NCBI RefSeq assembly: GCF_022809315.2
Contig: NZ_JAKZJU020000001.1
Coordinates: 1,711,001-1,775,000 of the forward strand
Direction: 5' to 3'
From: Mesosutterella faecium
Lineage (GTDB): Bacteria > Pseudomonadota > Gammaproteobacteria > Burkholderiales > Burkholderiaceae_F
DNA: 64,000 nucleotides
This document shows positions 42,701 through 50,229 of the stretch, one piece after another (the stretch's first letter is position 1; each line of letters opens with the position of its first letter). The translations under genes were made by a program, and so were the position numbers. The notes beneath the pieces were generated by a model. It was given only the letters and a program-made list of their open reading frames with translations, made no database searches and was not told the DNA's origin.

Positions 42701-44104
42701 ATGAAGAAGTCCCTGCTTGCGAGCGCGCTTGCGCTCATGATGGCCGCTCCCGCCTTCGCGGAATCGACCGACATCGTCGTGATCGGCTCGGGCGGAGCCG
42801 GCCTGTCCTCGGCCATCATGGCCACGGAAGCTGGCGCGAAGGTGATCGTGCTTGAGAAGATGGCCTACTTCGGCGGCAATTCCAACCGCTCGGAAGGCGG
42901 CATGAACGCCGCGGGCACCAAGCAGCAGATCGCCGACGGCGTGACCGACGACTCGCCCGAGATCTTCTACAAGGACACGATGAAGGGCGGCCACAACCTC
43001 AACAACCCGGCGCTGCTGCGCACGCTTACCGAAAACGCTGCCGGAGCCGAGGAGTGGCTGCTGTCGCTCGGCGCGAAGTTCTGCCACAGGATGGGGCGCG
43101 GCGGCGGCCAGTCGAAGGCCCGCGGCCACGGACCGTGCGACGGCTCCCCGGTGGGCATTGAGCTCATGCGCGTGCTGGGCGAGCGAGCCGCCAAGGACAA
43201 GATCGACATGCGCAACCTCAACCAGGTGACCGACATCGTCATGAAGGACGGGAAGGTGGCCGGCGTCAAGGTGAAGACGCCCGAGGGCATGAAGACGATC
43301 GACGCGAAGGCGGTGATCCTCGCCACCGGCGGCTTCGGCGCGAACCAGGCCATGGTGACCAAGTACCGCCCTGAGCTCAAGGGCTTCTCCACGACGAACC
43401 ATCCGGGCGCGACCGGCGACGGCATTGTGCTCGCCGAGAAGGTGGGGGCCTCGCTCACCGACATTGATCAGATCCAGATCCACCCGACCGTGATCAAGAG
43501 AAACGGCGCGCTCATCTCCGAGTCGATGCGCGCCCGCGGCGGGTTCCTGCTCAACAAGAACGGCAAGCGCTTCACCAACGAGCTGCTCACCCGCGACGTC
43601 GTGTCCGCCAACGAGCTGAAGCAGCCCGGCGGCGTCGCCTACCTCATCGTCGACAACTCGATCTACAAGAAGAACAAGATGCTGCGCAGCTACGTCTCCG
43701 AGAAGCTGATGACCCGCTGCGACACGATCGATGACGTCGCGAAGCTCATCAAGGCCGACCCGGCCGTGGTGAAGGCGAGCTTCGAGCAGTACTGGAAGGC
43801 CTACGACCAGAAGAAGGACGACCTCTTCGGGCGTCCCGAGATGGTGATCCGCATGGACCAGGCCCCCTACTATGTGGCCGAAGTGACCCCGGGCATCCAC
43901 CACACGATGGGCGGCGTCACGATCGACCCGAAGACCGAGGTGATCTCCAAGGCGACCGGCAAGCCGATCCCCGGGCTTTTCGCGGCCGGTGAGGTGACGG
44001 GCGGCGTGCACGGCGGCAACCGCATCGGCGGCAACGCCGTGGCCGACATCGTGACCTTCGGGCGCATCGCCGGCGTGAACGCGGCGAAGTACGTCGGGAA
44101 ATAA
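42701..44104 (+). CDS. Periplasmic fumarate reductase-like flavoprotein (flavocytochrome c without heme domain)
   Basis: 467 residues with a Sec signal peptide (MKKSLLASALALMMAAPAFAE) and AAAGGAG upstream. FAD motif VVIGSGGAGLSSAIMATEAGAKVIVLEK, family motif FGGNSNRSEGGMNAAGT, catalytic region RGGFLLNKNGKRFTNELLTRDVVS with the proton-delivery Arg, GIHHTMGGVTIDP with the substrate His pair, and GEVTGGVHGGNRIGGNA at the flavin. All key residues of Shewanella-type fumarate/urocanate reductases are kept. The tetraheme part is missing, so a separate cytochrome must feed it; the only one in the window is at 33370. It is followed by a strong terminator and a Crp/Fnr gene. Confidence 0.93.
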   Translation: MKKSLLASALALMMAAPAFAESTDIVVIGSGGAGLSSAIMATEAGAKVIVLEKMAYFGGNSNRSEGGMNAAGTKQQIADGVTDDSPEIFYKDTMKGGHNLNNPALLRTLTENAAGAEEWLLSLGAKFCHRMGRGGGQSKARGHGPCDGSPVGIELMRVLGERAAKDKIDMRNLNQVTDIVMKDGKVAGVKVKTPEGMKTIDAKAVILATGGFGANQAMVTKYRPELKGFSTTNHPGATGDGIVLAEKVGASLTDIDQIQIHPTVIKRNGALISESMRARGGFLLNKNGKRFTNELLTRDVVSANELKQPGGVAYLIVDNSIYKKNKMLRSYVSEKLMTRCDTIDDVAKLIKADPAVVKASFEQYWKAYDQKKDDLFGRPEMVIRMDQAPYYVAEVTPGIHHTMGGVTIDPKTEVISKATGKPIPGLFAAGEVTGGVHGGNRIGGNAVADIVTFGRIAGVNAAKYVGK

Positions 44105-44152
44105 GAGCGGCACGCCCGGCCCTTTCAGTCCGGGATGATCTCCGCACCCCAG

Positions 44153-44185
44153 GGGGGAGGCCTTGTTCCGCCTCCCCCTTTTTTT
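44153..44185 (+). terminator. Terminator of the fumarate reductase-like gene
   Basis: GGGGGAGGC (44153-44161) pairs with GCCTCCCCC (44170-44178), followed by TTTTTTT (44179-44185). Confidence 0.93.
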
Positions 44186-44193
44186 GCCTTAAC

Positions 44194-44928
44194 ATGGACG
44201 CAACCTCCCTCAAACCGAGAGCGTCCATGCAGCACGTCTATTCGAGCAGCCCCTGGCTCATCCCGCGCGACCCCGGGCCGGTGGCCGCGCTCTTTACCCG
44301 CAGCGGCCGCCCGTGCGCCTTCCGAGCAAGGCACGTCTTCAATTTCGGCGAGCAGCCCCGCGCCTACCTCATCGAGCGAGGGCTGGTGGGCACCTACGCG
44401 AGAAGTCCCGAGGGAGCGCCGCTTCTGATCGCGCTTTTCCCGCCGGGCACCATCCTCGGAGCCGAGAAATCCCTGAAGGAGGCCTTCAGGATCAAGCCGC
44501 TTGAGGCCCGGGCGCTGCTGCCGGTGCGGGCGCTCGCGCTTGACTCGGCGCAGTTCAACCGGGAGCTCGCCGATAGCCCGGATCTGCTGGAGCTCGCGCT
44601 GCGGGCCTTTCTCAGGCACGACGACAGCAAGATCGAGGGGCTGCTCATCAACGGCACGCTCGATCTCCCCTCGCGGCTCGCGCTCATGATCGGAACGATC
44701 TTCACCGCCCTGGGGCAGCCCCTTGACCGCGAGCCGCGCCCCCTGCCGCGACAGGTCACGGTGACCGAGCTCGCCCGGCTCGTGCACAGCAGCCGCCCGG
44801 TGCTGAGCCGCGTGCTCTCGCAGTGGGCCCGCGGAGGCCTCATCGGGGGCTCGCCCGGAGCCCGCCTCTACGACCGCCGGCTCCTCGGGGCCGCAGCGGC
44901 GGGGCCTTCGGGCAATGAGTCCGCCTGA
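44194..44928 (+). CDS. Crp/Fnr-family transcriptional regulator
   Basis: 244 residues. A cupin-like sensor domain (about 30-125: VFNFGEQPRAYLIERGLVGTYARSPEG, FPPGTILGAEKS) precedes a long helix and a winged HTH (about 185-225: VTVTELARLVHSSRPVLSRVLSQWARGGLI). It has a single Cys near the N terminus, not the four-Cys cluster of Fnr, so it is not a classic oxygen sensor. Neither the ATG at 44194 nor the one at 44227 has a strong ribosome site. A GGACGC/GCGTCC inverted repeat spans the gap between them. The start falls within ten bases of the flavoprotein terminator. It probably controls genes of anaerobic respiration nearby, which is inferred. Confidence 0.85.
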   Translation: MDATSLKPRASMQHVYSSSPWLIPRDPGPVAALFTRSGRPCAFRARHVFNFGEQPRAYLIERGLVGTYARSPEGAPLLIALFPPGTILGAEKSLKEAFRIKPLEARALLPVRALALDSAQFNRELADSPDLLELALRAFLRHDDSKIEGLLINGTLDLPSRLALMIGTIFTALGQPLDREPRPLPRQVTVTELARLVHSSRPVLSRVLSQWARGGLIGGSPGARLYDRRLLGAAAAGPSGNESA

Positions 44929-45088
44929 GCCAGACGGCTCCGCCGCGGCAGCGACGCCCTCAGAGATTTTCCGCCCGGCGCCCCCGGCTCTTTGCCGCGG
45001 CGGAATGTTCTATACTGCGCAGTCTCGGCCGGGGAGAGCCGCCAGCACACTTTTTTGCCGCCGCCATCCCTGCCTTGGTAGCTTTCCC

Positions 45089-45979
45089 ATGCTGAACCGA
45101 AACTTTACCCGCGGACTCGCGCTCGCGGTCTTTGCCGGCATCTGCTGGGGCGCGATGGGCGTGGCCGTCCAGTTCCTGCTTCAGAGAAACGGCATGTCCG
45201 CGCTCGATCTCGTCACGCTGCGGCAGCTCGCGGCGGGCATCCTGATGGTGGGGCTCTACATCCTGCTTGACGGCAGGAAGGCCTTCGCGCTCTTTTCCAA
45301 CCGCAGGGATCTTTTCGACGTCGCCTTAAGCGGCCTGCTCATCTTTCTCTCGCACTACAGCTTCTTTCTCGCGATCAGCTATTCGAACGCCGGCACCGGC
45401 GCGATCTTCATCGCGACCGTCCCGCTCATCTGCGCGCTCTGGCTCGCCTTCTCCGAGCGAAGGCCCATTTCCGTGACGGAGGCCGTGTGCTTTCTGCTCG
45501 CGGTCTCGGGCGTCGCGCTCATCGTGACCGACGGAGACTTCTCGCGGCTGCAGTTCTCGCCCCTTGCCATCCTCTGGGGCGTGGTCTGTGCGGTTTTCGG
45601 GGCGTTTTACTCGATGCAGCCCCGGGATGTGATCCGCCGAATCGGCGTGAAGCCGGTCGTGAGCTGGGGCATCTTCTTCGGGAGCATTGCGGCCAGCCTC
45701 GTCGACCACCCCTGGAACGTGCAGCTGCACTGGGGCGCGACCGAAGCGCTCGCCTTCGCCTTCATCGTGGTTTTCGGCACCATCATCGCCTTCTGGAGCT
45801 ACCTCACGAGCCTCAAGTACATCTCGCCCGTGCTGCTCGGGCTCATCAACTGCCTGGAGCCCCTGTCGGCCTTTGTCTTCTCCATCCTGCTGCTGGGCCA
45901 GGTGCTGGGGCGCTGGGAGGCTGCGGGCATCGCGCTCGTGCTCGCGAACGTGTGCCTGCTCGCGCTGAAGAAAAAGTAA
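45089..45979 (+). CDS. EamA/DMT-superfamily transporter
   Basis: 296 residues, ten predicted membrane segments in two five-helix EamA repeats (ALAVFAGICWGAMGVAVQFLL opens the first; LAILWGVVCAVFGAFYSM opens the second). It has the family motif SYLTSLKYISPVLLGLINCLEPLSAFVFSILLLGQ. Members export metabolites or amino acids. The frame from 44915 is longer, but the ATG at 45089 places the first helix correctly. TATACT at 45011-45016 is a possible -10 box. A paralogue lies at 59870-60769. Substrate unknown. Confidence 0.88.
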   Translation: MLNRNFTRGLALAVFAGICWGAMGVAVQFLLQRNGMSALDLVTLRQLAAGILMVGLYILLDGRKAFALFSNRRDLFDVALSGLLIFLSHYSFFLAISYSNAGTGAIFIATVPLICALWLAFSERRPISVTEAVCFLLAVSGVALIVTDGDFSRLQFSPLAILWGVVCAVFGAFYSMQPRDVIRRIGVKPVVSWGIFFGSIAASLVDHPWNVQLHWGATEALAFAFIVVFGTIIAFWSYLTSLKYISPVLLGLINCLEPLSAFVFSILLLGQVLGRWEAAGIALVLANVCLLALKKK

Positions 45980-45982
45980 GCC

Positions 45983-46010
45983 CCGCCTCAGGGGCGCACC
46001 CCTAAGGCGG
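45983..46010. terminator. Hairpin between two convergent genes
   Basis: CCGCCTCAGGGG (45983-45994) and CCCCTAAGGCGG (45999-46010) form a 12-bp stem with one mismatch and a CGCA loop. No T tract on either strand. Probably a bidirectional transcript end. Confidence 0.5.
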
Positions 46011-46030
46011 ACAGCACCCGGACACAGCCC

Positions 46031-46804
46031 TCAGAACTTCGCGTAGGCGCTGGGGCCCGGCTCATCGTCCGACGCCGCGGACTTCCCGGAGGCCGGGGCA
46101 GAGCCCTGGCCTGCCGCTCCGGGCGTCGGCATCTGAACGGCTGGAGCGTCCCCGCGGCCCTTCGATGAACGCGCCGAGCCGTAGAGCTTGAGCAGGACGT
46201 CGAGGAATCCCCTGCGGTCCTGCACTACGGCGTTCAGGTAGGGCTCGTTCGCATAGACGACCGAGAGCGTCTTCGGATCGTTTTCGGCCGAGGCGTGATC
46301 CTTCCCCCAGTAGAACTCCGTCTTGAAGGAAGAGAGCGTGAAGCGCTTCGGATCCGAGGAGTCGATGCTGAAATCGACCGTGATGTCGTTGCGGGTCACC
46401 TGGGCGGCGGCCGCGATGAACCGCATTTCGGCGTCCGCGTCAGCGGCCTCGCCCCCGTCGCCGAAAAGAGGCCCGAAGGCCTCGGAAAGCGACTGCATCA
46501 GCGCGAGCCCCGCCTGCGCGAGCGCGAGGTCTCCGCGGTAGGGTGCGTAGAAGTCCTCCGTGCCCTTGAGGGTGCAGGTAAAGCGCACGGTCTTCGCGGC
46601 GCCTTCGCCCGCCGTGCTCCACTTCTTCGTCTTGTCCTCGCAGCCGCCGTAGCCGTCGAGCGCCTGCCCTACCTTCACCGTCTTTGAAAACTCCTCCAGG
46701 GTCCCGTCCTTCACGGTCTTCACCGGGTCATCCCCGCAGGCTGACAGCATGGCGGCGGAAACTGCCGCCGCAGCGGCGGCAACGGCCAGTCGACTCCATT
46801 TCAT
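46031..46804 (-). CDS. Lipoprotein of unknown function
   Basis: 257 residues. The signal peptide ends in the lipobox LSAC (Cys23), so the mature part is a lipid-anchored periplasmic protein. The next 180 residues are mixed alpha/beta with two cysteines (CEDKTKKW and FTCTLKG) that may form a disulfide. The last 50 residues are a Pro/Gly/Ser/Ala-rich, disordered tail. No domain was recognised. GAGGAG sits 6 nt before the ATG at 46804. It is convergent with the EamA exporter and divergent from a LysR gene. Confidence 0.8.
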   Translation of the reverse strand: MKWSRLAVAAAAAAVSAAMLSACGDDPVKTVKDGTLEEFSKTVKVGQALDGYGGCEDKTKKWSTAGEGAAKTVRFTCTLKGTEDFYAPYRGDLALAQAGLALMQSLSEAFGPLFGDGGEAADADAEMRFIAAAAQVTRNDITVDFSIDSSDPKRFTLSSFKTEFYWGKDHASAENDPKTLSVVYANEPYLNAVVQDRRGFLDVLLKLYGSARSSKGRGDAPAVQMPTPGAAGQGSAPASGKSAASDDEPGPSAYAKF

Positions 46805-46983
46805 ACGCGGCTCCTCATCTCGCAGTGGCGTAAAGCTTCAGGGGGCGGACAGCCCGCAGCTGCCCCGCCTTCAGGGCTATGAGTTTAATTCGCATTCCGG
46901 CCGCAAGGGGAAAGATCATCCGAAAGAAGGAAACCGAGCGCTCTTTTTAATAAGTTTTCACTTATGTAAAGAACAGTAAGTTC

Positions 46984-47109
46984 AAATCTGATTTAAACTA
47001 TATAAATCAACTCAGTCAAAAGGATCAATCCATTGGAATAAAATAGCGACAAAGTCCGGCCTTCCAATGATTTTCGCATAAAATAGGTATATTCTTATAA
47101 ATCTGATTT
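46984..47109. promoter_or_regulatory. Two AAATCTGATTT sites in the AT-rich region upstream of the LysR gene
   Basis: The dyad-symmetric 11-mer AAATCTGATTT occurs at 46984-46994 and 47099-47109, 115 bp apart, in a markedly AT-rich stretch (about 46925-47115) that stands out from its GC-rich surroundings. The gap 46805-47128 has no gene. The sites are well placed for autoregulation by the LysR protein encoded at 47129. Confidence 0.5.
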
Positions 47110-47128
47110 TCTAACAGCCTCCTGGACC

Positions 47129-48049
47129 ATGAACGCGAGACAGCTTAAATATTTTCTGAGCCTCTGCGACACGCTGAGCTTCGTGAAGACCGCGGAAATG
47201 AACTTCATTTCCCAGTCGGCCGTATCCCAGCAGATCAAGAACCTTGAGACCGAGATCCAGGCCGAGCTCTTCAACCGGAGCAAGCGCAAGGTCACGCTCA
47301 CGCCGGCCGGGCGCGTCTTCTGCCGCGAGGCCCGGGAGCTGCTCGTCAAGCTGAACGGGTCGATCCGCAGGACCCGCACCGCCGCGCTCAAGTCCCAGAT
47401 GGACGTCTCGATCGCGAGCCCTCAGGGGCTGCTGCTGCCCGGCTGGGACGTGCTGCTCGACATCAAGCGCGAGAACCCGAGGGTGTGCATCAGGCTCGAG
47501 CGCAACCAGGCCCAGAGTCTCTGGGAGAACCTCGCCTCCGGGCAGCCCGACCTCGTGTTCGTCTACGCCGATCCCGCGGTGCCGCTGCGGCTCGGCTTCA
47601 AGGTGAAGGTCTTCGGCACCTTCGAGCTCAACGTGGCCGTGCCCGCCTCGCACCCGCTCGCGCAGAAGCAGAGCCTCACGCGCGCGGACTTCGCCGAAGG
47701 GCCCATCCTCTACGAAGACGCCGAGACGAAGCCTGGCGAATTCGAGGACGACCCCCGGCCCAGCTGGGGCACCGAGGCGGACCTCACCTCGGCCCTGATC
47801 AACGTCTCGCTCGGCAACGGCTTTGCCATCGTGCCGCGCTTCAGCTCCGAGGAGAGGCGGCGGCGCGAGGGCTGGTCGCGCGACATCCGCTTCATCCCGC
47901 TTAAGGGCGAGCGCCACGAGGTGCGGCTCTGCGCGGTCTGGAGCCAGGAAAAGGAGAGCGAGCTGCTGCTGCAGGTGATCGGCCAGATCTACAGCGCCGC
48001 GCTGCGGCTGATGGAAAAAACCAGGGCCTCGGCGCCAGGCCCCCTCTAG
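47129..48049 (+). CDS. LysR-family transcriptional regulator
   Basis: 306 residues. N-terminal HTH: MNARQLKYFLSLCDTLSFVKTAEMNFISQSAVSQQIKNLETEIQAELFNRS (about 1-50), close to the CysB/CynR/OxyR-like pattern with a TAGRVFCREA linker helix. A substrate domain follows (about 90-295). The 3' end overlaps the convergent sensor-kinase gene by 4 nt. It is unrelated in its effector domain to the LysR pair at 33915 and 58492. Inducer unknown. Confidence 0.9.
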   Translation: MNARQLKYFLSLCDTLSFVKTAEMNFISQSAVSQQIKNLETEIQAELFNRSKRKVTLTPAGRVFCREARELLVKLNGSIRRTRTAALKSQMDVSIASPQGLLLPGWDVLLDIKRENPRVCIRLERNQAQSLWENLASGQPDLVFVYADPAVPLRLGFKVKVFGTFELNVAVPASHPLAQKQSLTRADFAEGPILYEDAETKPGEFEDDPRPSWGTEADLTSALINVSLGNGFAIVPRFSSEERRRREGWSRDIRFIPLKGERHEVRLCAVWSQEKESELLLQVIGQIYSAALRLMEKTRASAPGPL

Positions 48050-49377
48050 GACGCCGCCTTCCGGCCCTCTTCAGGGTTTTTGTCCCCGGGGCGCATGAGG
48101 ACGCTGAAGCAGGCGCCCCGGCCCGGGGCCCGGCCCGCAGATACTATCCAGCCCTCGCGCTCGCAGATGCGCGAGACGATGGACAGGCCGATGCCCATGC
48201 CCGCGCCGCGGCAGCCCCGGCCGCGGTAGTGGGGCTCAAAGATCTTCTTCAGCTCGTCCTCGGCGACCCCGCGGCCGTCGTCGGTCACGCGAAAGCCCCG
48301 GTCGCTCAGCTCGACCGTCACGGCCCCCTCGTCGGTGTAGCGCACGGCGTTGCGCACCAGGTTGTCGAGCACGAGCGTGACCATCCCCTCCGGGGCGAGC
48401 GGGCCGCCGGAGGTCGTGCCGTCGCGGAGCTCGAGCCTCACGCGGCCGTCGTGAAGGCCGCTGCGCTCCCGCTCGAGCACCTTCCGGGCGGCCCGGGTGA
48501 GCGGCACCGCGTCGGCTTCGGCCGACTGGATGTCCTTCGTGCGGACGAGCGACAGCAGGGCGCGGATCACGAGCTGCATGTGGGCGGCCGCGCGGGTGAT
48601 CTTCTGCATCTGCGCGTTCTGGCGCGGCGCGAGCCCCCCGGTCCCCTCGAGAAGCTCCGCGGTGGTGGAGACCACCGCGAGATCCGTCCTCAGCTCGTGG
48701 GAAAGGTCGGAGGCGAAGAGCCTCTCGCGCTCGAGCGTTTCATGCATCCTTTTAAGCGAGCTCTCGCAGACTCGGGCGAGGTACCCCACCTCGTCGTTGT
48801 CGGTGCGAACCGACAGCGGCCGAAAGTTGGGCGACTCCGCGCAGCGCCTCACCTCCCGCGCGAGCTCGCGCAGCGGCCGCGTGACGGTCCGCGCAAGCGC
48901 CCAGGCAAGCAGCAGGCTCAGCAGCACCGTGATGCCGGAAAAGACATAGATCACGACATTGAGCCGGTGCTCGATCTCCTCGAACTCCGTCTGGTCGGTC
49001 TCGAGGATGTAGGTGACGCCGCCGCTGTCCATCCGGTAGAGGAAGGAGGCCTTCTGCGGGGTCTCGTACTCGGAGTATCCCTCGGGCACATTCCGGTAGA
49101 TCTCGGGGATCGGATCGAGCCGCACGCCGTTCACCTCGGTTCGGCTCGCGTAAAGGCGCTTGATCGGGATGAGCCGCGGGCTGCGGCCCTCCGCAATGTC
49201 GTAGTCGATCATGCCCTTGAGGGTGTAGTACTGGTTTTCCGCAACCAGATGCTGCTCGGTGAACGGAACGACATAGGAGATCGGAATCACGCTGGCCGCG
49301 ATCACCGCGAGGGTGAAGATCCCGAAAGCCGCCATCAGGCGAAACCGCAGGCCGCCAGGCCTCCTCAGCTTCAGCAT
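48046..49377 (-). CDS. Sensor histidine kinase of the PmrB/QseC type
   Basis: 443 residues: membrane segments at about 12-36 and 141-163 bracketing a periplasmic loop of about 100 residues, a HAMP domain (about 163-215), HisKA with His227 in SDLSHELRTDLAVV, and a GHKL ATPase (VLDNLVRNAVRYT, DDGRGVAEDEL, GAGMGIGLSIV). The residue after HELRT is Asp instead of the common Pro, a mild oddity. GGAGGGGAG precedes the start. It lies downstream of its OmpR-type regulator (22-bp gap) and near a divergent phosphoethanolamine transferase, the arrangement of PmrAB-EptA. Confidence 0.9.
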   Translation of the reverse strand: MLKLRRPGGLRFRLMAAFGIFTLAVIAASVIPISYVVPFTEQHLVAENQYYTLKGMIDYDIAEGRSPRLIPIKRLYASRTEVNGVRLDPIPEIYRNVPEGYSEYETPQKASFLYRMDSGGVTYILETDQTEFEEIEHRLNVVIYVFSGITVLLSLLLAWALARTVTRPLRELAREVRRCAESPNFRPLSVRTDNDEVGYLARVCESSLKRMHETLERERLFASDLSHELRTDLAVVSTTAELLEGTGGLAPRQNAQMQKITRAAAHMQLVIRALLSLVRTKDIQSAEADAVPLTRAARKVLERERSGLHDGRVRLELRDGTTSGGPLAPEGMVTLVLDNLVRNAVRYTDEGAVTVELSDRGFRVTDDGRGVAEDELKKIFEPHYRGRGCRGAGMGIGLSIVSRICEREGWIVSAGRAPGRGACFSVLMRPGDKNPEEGRKAAS

Positions 49378-49399
49378 GGCTCCCCTCCCTTTCCCTTCC

Positions 49400-50071
49400 T
49401 CAGGGCTCGATCGACCAGCCGAACCCCGGGTGGGTCTTGATCATCGCCCGGCCGAAGGGCTTGTCCACGACGCTGCGCAGCAGCCAGAGGTTCGTGCGCA
49501 GGCTGTCGGAGTCGGGCCGGTCGTCTCCCCAGAGTTCTTCCTCGAGCTCGTTGCGCGAGACGACAGCCGGGCTCTTGGACATGAGAATGCGCAGGATCTG
49601 GAATCCCACGGGCGAGAGGTGCAGGCTGCGGCCCTCGCGCTCGGCGCTGGCCGTGGTGAGGTGCAGCACGAGATCCCCCACCCTGAGGTCCTTCACCACT
49701 TTGCCCTCGGTGCGCCTCAGAATGGCGATGATCCTCGCCTCGAGCTCCTTTAAGGAAAAGGGCTTCACCAGGTAGTCGTCCGCGCCGCTCGTGAGGCCGG
49801 TGATGCGGTCGTCCAGCTCGTCGCGGGCCGTGAGCATCAGGATCGGGGTCGAAATCCCCTCCTCGCGGGCGCGGCGGCAGACCGCGTAGCCGTCCATGCC
49901 CGGCAGACCGATGTCGAGCACCACAAGCGAGAAGGCCCCGGTGCGGATCTGCGCGAGAGCCATGGGTCCGGTTGAGGCCTCTCCGGTCGCCCAGCCCCTC
50001 GCCTGGAGATATTCCGTCACGTTGAGCCGAAGATCGTCGTTGTCGTCCACCACCAGGATCTTATTTCCCAT
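49400..50071 (-). CDS. OmpR/PhoB-family response regulator (PmrA-like)
   Basis: 223 residues. Receiver domain with an acidic pocket at VVDDND, phosphate acceptor Asp53 in VVLDIGLPGMDG, TARDE and Lys103 in YLVKPFSLKEL. The C-terminal winged HTH (about 125-222) contains LSPVGFQILRILMSKSPAVVSRNELEEELWG and ends in the typical RTHPGFGW-like strand (IKTHPGFGWSIEP). It is the first gene of the two-component operon and divergent from the eptA-like gene. A direct-repeat box in the shared region fits binding by an OmpR-family dimer. Confidence 0.92.
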   Translation of the reverse strand: MGNKILVVDDNDDLRLNVTEYLQARGWATGEASTGPMALAQIRTGAFSLVVLDIGLPGMDGYAVCRRAREEGISTPILMLTARDELDDRITGLTSGADDYLVKPFSLKELEARIIAILRRTEGKVVKDLRVGDLVLHLTTASAEREGRSLHLSPVGFQILRILMSKSPAVVSRNELEEELWGDDRPDSDSLRTNLWLLRSVVDKPFGRAMIKTHPGFGWSIEP

Positions 50072-50153
50072 GCGAGCCTCTGTACAAAAGCAACGGCCCC
50101 CATCATACTGGGTTTGAGGCAGGGGCTGCCGCCTTCTCAGCAGGCGCGGATCC

Positions 50154-50187
50154 CTTGACAGCGTTTTGACGGTTTCCCCGCCATAAT
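50154..50187 (+). promoter_or_regulatory. PmrA-box-like direct repeat and -10 upstream of eptA
   Basis: CTTGAC (50154-50159), 5 bp, then TTTGAC (50165-50170) forms a direct repeat with 11-bp period, followed after 11 bp by CATAAT (50182-50187). PmrA boxes in enterobacteria are YTTAAK-N5-YTTAAK placed at the -35 position; spacing and position match, and the sequence is similar. It lies 43-76 bp ahead of the start at 50230. Confidence 0.6.
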
Positions 50188-50229
50188 GCAGGGGTTTTAC
50201 TGAGGCTTTCGCCTTCTCTGAACGAATTT

